NCBI GenBank assembly: GCA_002365865.1
Contig: DFAQ01000026.1
Span: forward strand, 1-18,217
DNA: 18,217 nucleotides
Source of the DNA: Pelotomaculum sp. UBA3102
GTDB taxonomy: Bacteria > Bacillota > Desulfotomaculia > Desulfotomaculales > Pelotomaculaceae
Reading direction: 5' to 3'
The position numbers were made by a program, and so were the translations under genes. A model generated the notes under the pieces. It was not told the origin of the DNA. It worked only from the letters and a program-made list of their open reading frames with translations, and searched no databases. This document shows positions 14,339 through 18,217 of this stretch, piece by piece. The first letter of the stretch is position 1. Every line of letters starts with the position of its first letter.

Positions 14339-14827
14339 TTAAAAATAATTACCGGATGAAATATTTTGCGTACTGCCTCCGGAAAGGTTCTCCTTCCACA
14401 TTATTATCGCGTCTTCATTTGTATCAATATAGTAACCCTTACGCACGCCCCCCTCCTTAAAACCCAACTTATTATAAAGATGCCTGGCGGCATTATTTGA
14501 CGGGCGGACTTCCAGGGTCATTCTGTTACTTCCCGTTACAACCGCCCTGCCAATCATTTGCATCATCAGCGCCCTGCCGATACCGGCCTTCCGGTAATTT
14601 GGATGTACAGCTACGTTGGTGATGTGAGCCTCATCCAGAATCAACCACATCCCGGCATACCCGACCACTTTTTTACCGCTGATAGCCACAATATAACATG
14701 CAAAGCTGTTCTTCATAACTTCGTAAGCAAAAGAGTGCCGCGACCAGGGTGAGGGATAAGAAGCATTTTCAATTTGCACTACCTGGCTTAAGTGCTCCAG
14801 GCGCATTTCCTCAAAGTTAACATCCAC
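14339..14827 (-). CDS. rimI: RimI, ribosomal protein bS18 alanine N-acetyltransferase
   Basis: GNAT-fold acetyltransferase that modifies the N-terminal alanine of ribosomal protein S18. The 162 aa include the RimI-typical IENASYPSPWSRHSF, the strand-4 segment AHITNVAVHPNYR, the acetyl-CoA loop KAGIGRALM, MTLEVRPSNNAARHLYNKLGF and the final GYYIDTNEDAIIM. The start is GTG with GGAGG 7 nt upstream. It follows tsaB by 35 nt, the usual neighbour. The last 15 residues or so (SGGSTQNISSGNYF) form a polar tail beyond the usual domain. Confidence 0.95.
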   Translation of the reverse strand: MDVNFEEMRLEHLSQVVQIENASYPSPWSRHSFAYEVMKNSFACYIVAISGKKVVGYAGMWLILDEAHITNVAVHPNYRKAGIGRALMMQMIGRAVVTGSNRMTLEVRPSNNAARHLYNKLGFKEGGVRKGYYIDTNEDAIIMWKENLSGGSTQNISSGNYF

Positions 14828-14862
14828 TATTCATCCTCCGGATAAAAAATATTTAGACAGAT

Positions 14863-15576
14863 TTAAAGACGGCTGCCGGAATACCTTTTAAGCCAGTTTA
14901 CCTCTGCTTCAGACAACCTTATATATTCGGGCTGCAAGCTTGCTGGCTCGACATAACGCCCTTCCTTAAAAGCGAGCAGGCCCAGTTCGGCTACCGCCGC
15001 ACCCCGCGGAAAGTTTACCGAACCGGGAACAAATCCGGCCCAATTACCCAGCCCCGCTTTTAAACGTGCCTCATATAGCGGAACACCGTCCCCCAAAAAG
15101 GTAACCGGTTTTTTATATTGCAGGAGGTTCTGCACCAATTTTTCAGGGCTTAAAGCCATGGGACCGGCCAGGCAGTCCGGTACGGAACCGGCACAATCAT
15201 ATACCGCGGTATAGACCTCATTTTTACGCGCATTTAAAACCGGGCAGACCAGCCCGCCGTGACCGGCAAGAGGAAAGGCCAGGATTTCCAGGGTCGATAT
15301 TCCCACCACCGGCTTACCCCATACCTGAGCCAGAGCCTTGGCGGTACTCATGCCGATGCGCAGGCCGGTAAAGGATCCCGGACCACCGGATACCGCAATG
15401 ACAGCAATTTTGGGTGGTTCAACCCCGGACTCCTCCAGCACCGCTTTGATCATGGGCAGTAAATTAACTGAATGAGTCCGCTGGCTAAGCACCATCCGCT
15501 CGGCCAGGATTCCCCCCTCTCCGGCCACTGCCGCCGCGGCCACCGGGGTGGCCGATTCAATTCCCAGCACGAACAA
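14863..15576 (-). CDS. tsaB: TsaB, tRNA t6A37 threonylcarbamoyltransferase complex dimerisation subunit
   Basis: Inactive ASKHA paralogue of TsaD needed for N6-threonylcarbamoyladenosine formation at tRNA position 37. At 237 aa it shows the standard N-terminal LGIESATPVAAAAV, RTHSVNLLPMI and the diagnostic SGGPGSFTGLRIGMSTAKAL. Its C-terminal QPEYIRLSEAE matches the family end. The TTG start at 15576 lies inside the end of tsaE (20-nt overlap) with AGGAG about 10 nt upstream, so translation is coupled. tsaD is not in the window. Confidence 0.95.
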   Translation of the reverse strand: MFVLGIESATPVAAAAVAGEGGILAERMVLSQRTHSVNLLPMIKAVLEESGVEPPKIAVIAVSGGPGSFTGLRIGMSTAKALAQVWGKPVVGISTLEILAFPLAGHGGLVCPVLNARKNEVYTAVYDCAGSVPDCLAGPMALSPEKLVQNLLQYKKPVTFLGDGVPLYEARLKAGLGNWAGFVPGSVNFPRGAAVAELGLLAFKEGRYVEPASLQPEYIRLSEAEVNWLKRYSGSRL

Positions 15577-16036
15577 CGTTCATCAACTCCTCAACCAGGT
15601 ACCGGTATCTCCCACCCGCAGGCACCATGATAATTTCTCTTAGATTTTCGCCTGCGAAAAGCCGGTTAATATAAATATCCAGCCTCTCTTCCGGCAGTAT
15701 TTCTTGTACTTTATCCGCCCACTCCACCATAGTAACACCCTGCCCGTAAAAATATTCTTCGCAACCCAGGTCTTCCATCTCCAGGGGATTACTCAGGCGG
15801 TAGGCATCCATATGATAAACCGGCAGCCGGCCTTGGTATTCATTGATTAAAGTAAACGTGGGGCTGGTCACTGCTTCGTTCACGCCCAGTCCCTTCGCCG
15901 TTCCCTGGATAAACCTGGTTTTCCCGGCGCCGAGATCACCATTTAAGCAAAGAATATCCCCGGCACATAAAAACGGGGCCAGTTTTTCCCCTACCCCAAA
16001 AGTTTCTTCCTCTGAACCAGTGTTAATTAATTTCAA
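15557..16036 (-). CDS. tsaE: TsaE, tRNA t6A37 threonylcarbamoyltransferase complex ATPase subunit
   Basis: P-loop ATPase that supports turnover of the TsaBD complex. The 159 aa contain Walker A GDLGAGKT (33-40), the switch-like SPTFTLINEY, YHMDAYRL, and the Walker-B-like VEWADK. The start is TTG with GGAGTGA about 9 nt upstream. It overlaps tsaB by 20 nt and is 63 nt from thiL; the gap contains two TATAAT-like sequences but no good -35. Confidence 0.95.
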   Translation of the reverse strand: MKLINTGSEEETFGVGEKLAPFLCAGDILCLNGDLGAGKTRFIQGTAKGLGVNEAVTSPTFTLINEYQGRLPVYHMDAYRLSNPLEMEDLGCEEYFYGQGVTMVEWADKVQEILPEERLDIYINRLFAGENLREIIMVPAGGRYRYLVEELMNVVRAGN

Positions 16037-16099
16037 TGCAGGTCACTCCAAAACATGAATTATAAGTATTATAACCCTGACCGGCCGTGCGCAACACCC

Positions 16100-17104
16100 C
16101 TACCTGAGGAAATGGTCGTACCCGCCGCACATCAAGGGAACAACCTCCCCGTTGAGACGCTCCAGCATAACTTTTCCTGAAGCGGTAATTTCACCTACGT
16201 TATAGATTATGGCCCCCTTTCCGGCAGCCTCCCTTTTTATCTTTTCCTCTGCATCCGATCCGACCGTAAAGACCAGTTCCAAATCTTCCCCTCCGAAAAG
16301 GGCCCATTGCAAGGGGTCAATGCCTGCTTTTTCAGCAACCACCCTGACGCGTCGATCAACAGGAAGATCTTGCTCCCTGATAATGCAACCCACGCCGCCG
16401 GCACCACAAATTTCATGCATTTCGCCGGCCAGGCCGTCGCTGATATCATCCATGGAAGAAACGCCGCACGTCGCCAGGATTCTTCCTGCTTCCACCCGGG
16501 GCTGCGGCATTGTATGGGCACTGCGGCAATAATCCTCAACTTCCGGGGAGCAGGACAGTTCAGAATTTTGAAAAAGACAGAGACCCGCTGCCGGTGCTCC
16601 CAAAGTGCCGGTAACATATACCCTGTCGCCGGGACGGGCACCGCTGCGATAGACGGCTCTGCCCGCTTCCACCTCACCAAGCAGGACTACGTTTATAACC
16701 AGCTGTCCGGGGCTGCTGACGGTATCGCCACCCACGATATTTACCCGGTACTTTCGTGCCGCTTCCCTCAGTCCCGCATAAAGCTCCACGAGAGCATCCG
16801 ATTCCAGGCCGTAAGGAATACCAAGTGAAACCAGGGAGTGAGTGGGACGGCCTCCCATGGCGGCAATATCGCTCAAGTTTACTGCCAGGGCCTTCCAGCC
16901 CACCTGCTGAAAAGTACTATAGTCGAGGGAAAAATGAACTCCTTCCACTATCATATCGGTGGTAAACAAAAGCCAAATCCCCTCACTGGTTGTGAGAACA
17001 GCGGTATCGTCACCCGCTCCCTTAATTACTCCCTGGGGATCGTAAACCAGGTCTTTGGTTAAAAGCTTAATTAAGTTGAACTCTCCCAGTTCTGAAAGTT
17101 TCAT
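16100..17104 (-). CDS. thiL: ThiL, thiamine-monophosphate kinase
   Basis: Phosphorylates thiamine monophosphate to thiamine pyrophosphate, the last step of cofactor synthesis. The 334-aa protein carries the PurM-like signatures in order: GELGEF-like start SELGEFNLI, GAGDDTAVL, FTTDMIVEGVHF, NLSDIAAMGGRPTHSLVSLG, VGGDTVSSPG and SMDDISDGLAGE. The C-terminal FGGEDLELVF is also typical. The ATG start has AGGGGAG 4-5 nt upstream. It follows thiD2 after 24 nt in the same operon. Confidence 0.97.
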   Translation of the reverse strand: MKLSELGEFNLIKLLTKDLVYDPQGVIKGAGDDTAVLTTSEGIWLLFTTDMIVEGVHFSLDYSTFQQVGWKALAVNLSDIAAMGGRPTHSLVSLGIPYGLESDALVELYAGLREAARKYRVNIVGGDTVSSPGQLVINVVLLGEVEAGRAVYRSGARPGDRVYVTGTLGAPAAGLCLFQNSELSCSPEVEDYCRSAHTMPQPRVEAGRILATCGVSSMDDISDGLAGEMHEICGAGGVGCIIREQDLPVDRRVRVVAEKAGIDPLQWALFGGEDLELVFTVGSDAEEKIKREAAGKGAIIYNVGEITASGKVMLERLNGEVVPLMCGGYDHFLR

Positions 17105-17128
17105 AACTCTCCCCTTTTGGAGACCGGC

Positions 17129-17554
17129 TTAATGATTCTTTTGCTCATGCAGTCTGAGCCCTATTTTTTTTTCCAGTAGATAAGCTTTAAAGCGAAGTTT
17201 TTTAAATTCCTGCGCCGGCAGGCCGAGAAGTTTTCCGAACTCCTCCAGGACCCTGGCAGCCTCTTGTACCCGTTTAAAGTTCGCCGTGGCAAGAGCAAAA
17301 AGGCTGTCCCTGGTGCTTTCACCTTTGGTCCAGGAACCGGACCCTACGTCTCCCTCCGAATCCCTGGAATAAATTATTTCATACCTCAGGTCGGGCAATT
17401 CAGAAACTATGGCATTAAGGTTATGACGGATTTCTTTAATGCACGCGGTTAAATCAACATCATTCAGGACAAACCGAGTTATTTCCTCCAGCACTCTCAA
17501 TCCTTCCCCGGCCCGGTTCAAATTTACATCAACCACCCGGTAGACTTCCTGCAC
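17129..17554 (-). CDS. thiD2: Stand-alone ThiD2-type hydroxymethylpyrimidine phosphate kinase
   Basis: A 141-aa helical protein matching the ThiD2 domain normally fused to the N-terminus of ThiE. ThiD2 phosphorylates HMP-P to HMP-PP for thiamine synthesis. Its two-fold repeated signature is visible: RVVDVNLNRAGEGLRVLEEI near the start and ATANFKRVQEAARVLEEFGK later, with RDSEGDVGSG between and LRFKAYLLEKKI at the end. The GTG at 17554 is chosen because AGGAG lies 8 nt upstream and the family begins at this helix; the longer reading to TTG 17599 has no SD. It lies directly before thiL. No ThiE domain follows in any frame. Confidence 0.85.
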   Translation of the reverse strand: MQEVYRVVDVNLNRAGEGLRVLEEITRFVLNDVDLTACIKEIRHNLNAIVSELPDLRYEIIYSRDSEGDVGSGSWTKGESTRDSLFALATANFKRVQEAARVLEEFGKLLGLPAQEFKKLRFKAYLLEKKIGLRLHEQKNH

Positions 17555-17632
17555 TCTCCACACTCCTGTATCATAATTTTCTTTATCTCTTAAAGTCAAA
17601 TTTTCATTGAATTAAAACAAACTATTTCCCCG

Positions 17633-17662
17633 AAAAAACAAAAAACCCTCCTTTATTGAGGG
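17633..17662 (-). terminator. Rho-independent terminator of the Spo0F-like gene
   Basis: On the minus strand a 5-bp stem CCCTC/GAGGG with a 7-nt loop is followed by six T residues, a G and six more T residues. It lies 13 nt after the stop codon and separates the regulator from thiD2. Confidence 0.82.
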
Positions 17663-17675
17663 AATAAAAATTAAA

Positions 17676-18089
17676 TTAACAAACATAACCGCACGCGGCG
17701 ATGGTATTGATATTTTTCTGGTTCCACCGGTATTTAACCAAAAGCTCTTTGATTTTATCCACATCAAAGGGTTTGGTGATACAACACAGGGCTCCCATTT
17801 TTTTGACCCGGTTAACAGTATCCTCTGAAGGGTAAGCGGTCATAATGATCACGTCAGTTTCAGGTATTTGGGTTTTAATCTTATCCAGTGCCTCCAATCC
17901 ACCCATTAACGGCATTCTTACATCCATAAATATCAGGTCCGGGCGATTTGCCACCGCTGATGATACAGCTTCCAGACCGTTTTGCGCTGTACAGACCGTG
18001 TGACCGGCCTCTTTCATGATAATCTCCAACAAGTAACGTACTCCGGCCTGGTCGTCTACAATGAGAATTTTCAATGGTTCACCTTTCAT
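17676..18089 (-). CDS. spo0F: Spo0F-like single-domain response regulator
   Basis: Receiver-only protein of 138 aa with no output domain. All active-site residues are present: acidic pair D12-D13 in ILIVDDQAGVR, phospho-acceptor D56 in FMDVRMP, T84 in IIMTAYP and K106 in TKPFDVDKI. The VDDQxGVRxLL, VIIMTAY and KPFD(V/I)D(K/E)I segments match Spo0F, the phosphorelay intermediate between sporulation kinases and Spo0B/Spo0A. The ATG at 18089 has GGAGG 8 nt upstream; the longer reading to 18173 would run through the promoter. The C-terminus is unusual, ending in AACGYVC. It is monocistronic between a sigma-H-like promoter and a terminator, as Spo0F is sigma-H-driven in Bacillus. A CheY-like role cannot be ruled out. 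Confidence 0.82.
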   Translation of the reverse strand: MKGEPLKILIVDDQAGVRYLLEIIMKEAGHTVCTAQNGLEAVSSAVANRPDLIFMDVRMPLMGGLEALDKIKTQIPETDVIIMTAYPSEDTVNRVKKMGALCCITKPFDVDKIKELLVKYRWNQKNINTIAACGYVC

Positions 18090-18152
18090 TTCGTCATCCT
18101 CCGACAAAATATAACATGTGCTAACAGATAAGTTTAATATTGCCAAGATTCT

Positions 18153-18181
18153 TGGTTCGACAAGTCTAAACAAAATCCTTT
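18153..18181 (-). promoter_or_regulatory. Sigma-H-like promoter with an overlapping Spo0A box
   Basis: On the minus strand AAAGGATTT (18181-18173) fits the sigma-H -35 consensus RnAGGAwww. After 11 nt, GTCGAACCA (18161-18153) fits RnnGAATww at the G, GAA and final A. The sequence TGTCGAA (18162-18156) is also a perfect Spo0A-box core, so the site may be a promoter element, an operator or both. A second Spo0A-box-like TGACGAA lies at 18096-18090, just before the start codon. In Bacillus spo0F has a sigma-H promoter and Spo0A boxes; applying that here is inference. Confidence 0.55.
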
Positions 18182-18217
18182 TTAAAAAATAATTTTTTTC
18201 TTTTTATTCTTTTTATT

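Noticed and set aside
16059..16094. Two TATAAT sequences between thiL and tsaE
   Set aside because: The only -35 candidate (TTGCGC) is 15 nt from the first and 24 nt from the second; spacing does not fit.
17570..17599. TTGACT-18-TATGAT promoter-like sequence before thiD2
   Set aside because: Transcription would start inside the SD of the chosen GTG start, so it would not give a usable leader; left undecided rather than annotated.

Overview
The window looks like chromosomal core and sporulation-related sequence from a spore-forming, probably anaerobic Firmicute of the class Clostridia, most likely a Peptococcaceae-type (Desulfotomaculum/Pelotomaculum-like) bacterium. The reasons are: an rph-rdgB-phosphodiesterase gene order like that of Bacillus (rph-ysnA-ysnB), a Spo0F-like regulator behind a sigma-H-like promoter, a 2-hydroxyacyl-CoA dehydratase/activase pair typical of anaerobes, strong Shine-Dalgarno (SD) sites with many TTG/GTG starts, and rho-independent terminators. 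The lineage is an inference from gene content. I see no CRISPR array, phage or insertion sequence.

Layout. Positions 1-300 hold a small minus-strand tRNA operon (tRNA-Gly, tRNA-Arg) with its own promoter and terminator. Positions 325-3964 are a tight minus-strand operon: dehydratase-like protein, its ATPase activase, RNase PH, RdgB and a YfcE/YsnB phosphodiesterase. Positions 4098-5863 hold a secreted cell-wall amidase (two SH3b domains, AMIN, Amidase_3) with a sigma-H-like promoter and a terminator. Positions 5894-8770 are a three-gene minus-strand operon (Rossmann-like conserved protein, SCP2-like protein, APC-type permease) bounded by a promoter and a long terminator. Positions 8847-9370 hold a small conserved protein of unknown function.

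Positions 9508-11285 are the only plus-strand block: two half-size permeases of the DUF318/ArsP type and a lipoprotein, closed by a terminator that probably also serves a tRNA-Arg(CCG) on the other strand. Positions 11401-14301 carry that tRNA's promoter and a two-gene operon with a strong sigma-A promoter, encoding an FtsA/PilM-like ATPase with a long beta-rich repeat extension and a soluble histidine kinase. Positions 14339-17554 are a minus-strand run of stand-alone ThiD2, ThiL, TsaE, TsaB and RimI. Positions 17633-18181 hold the Spo0F-like response regulator.

How the genes relate. The thiamine genes (HMP-P kinase and ThiMP kinase) and the t6A tRNA-modification genes (TsaE, TsaB) with RimI form a housekeeping cluster. 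The amidase and the Spo0F-like gene share the same sigma-H-like promoter architecture (11-nt spacer), which ties both to the transition to sporulation. The soluble kinase is a plausible but unproven phosphodonor for the Spo0F-like protein. The least explained pieces are the FtsA-like protein with its NG/GD repeat extension, the orphan dehydratase/activase pair, the half-permease pair with its lipoprotein, and the Rossmann/SCP2/permease operon.
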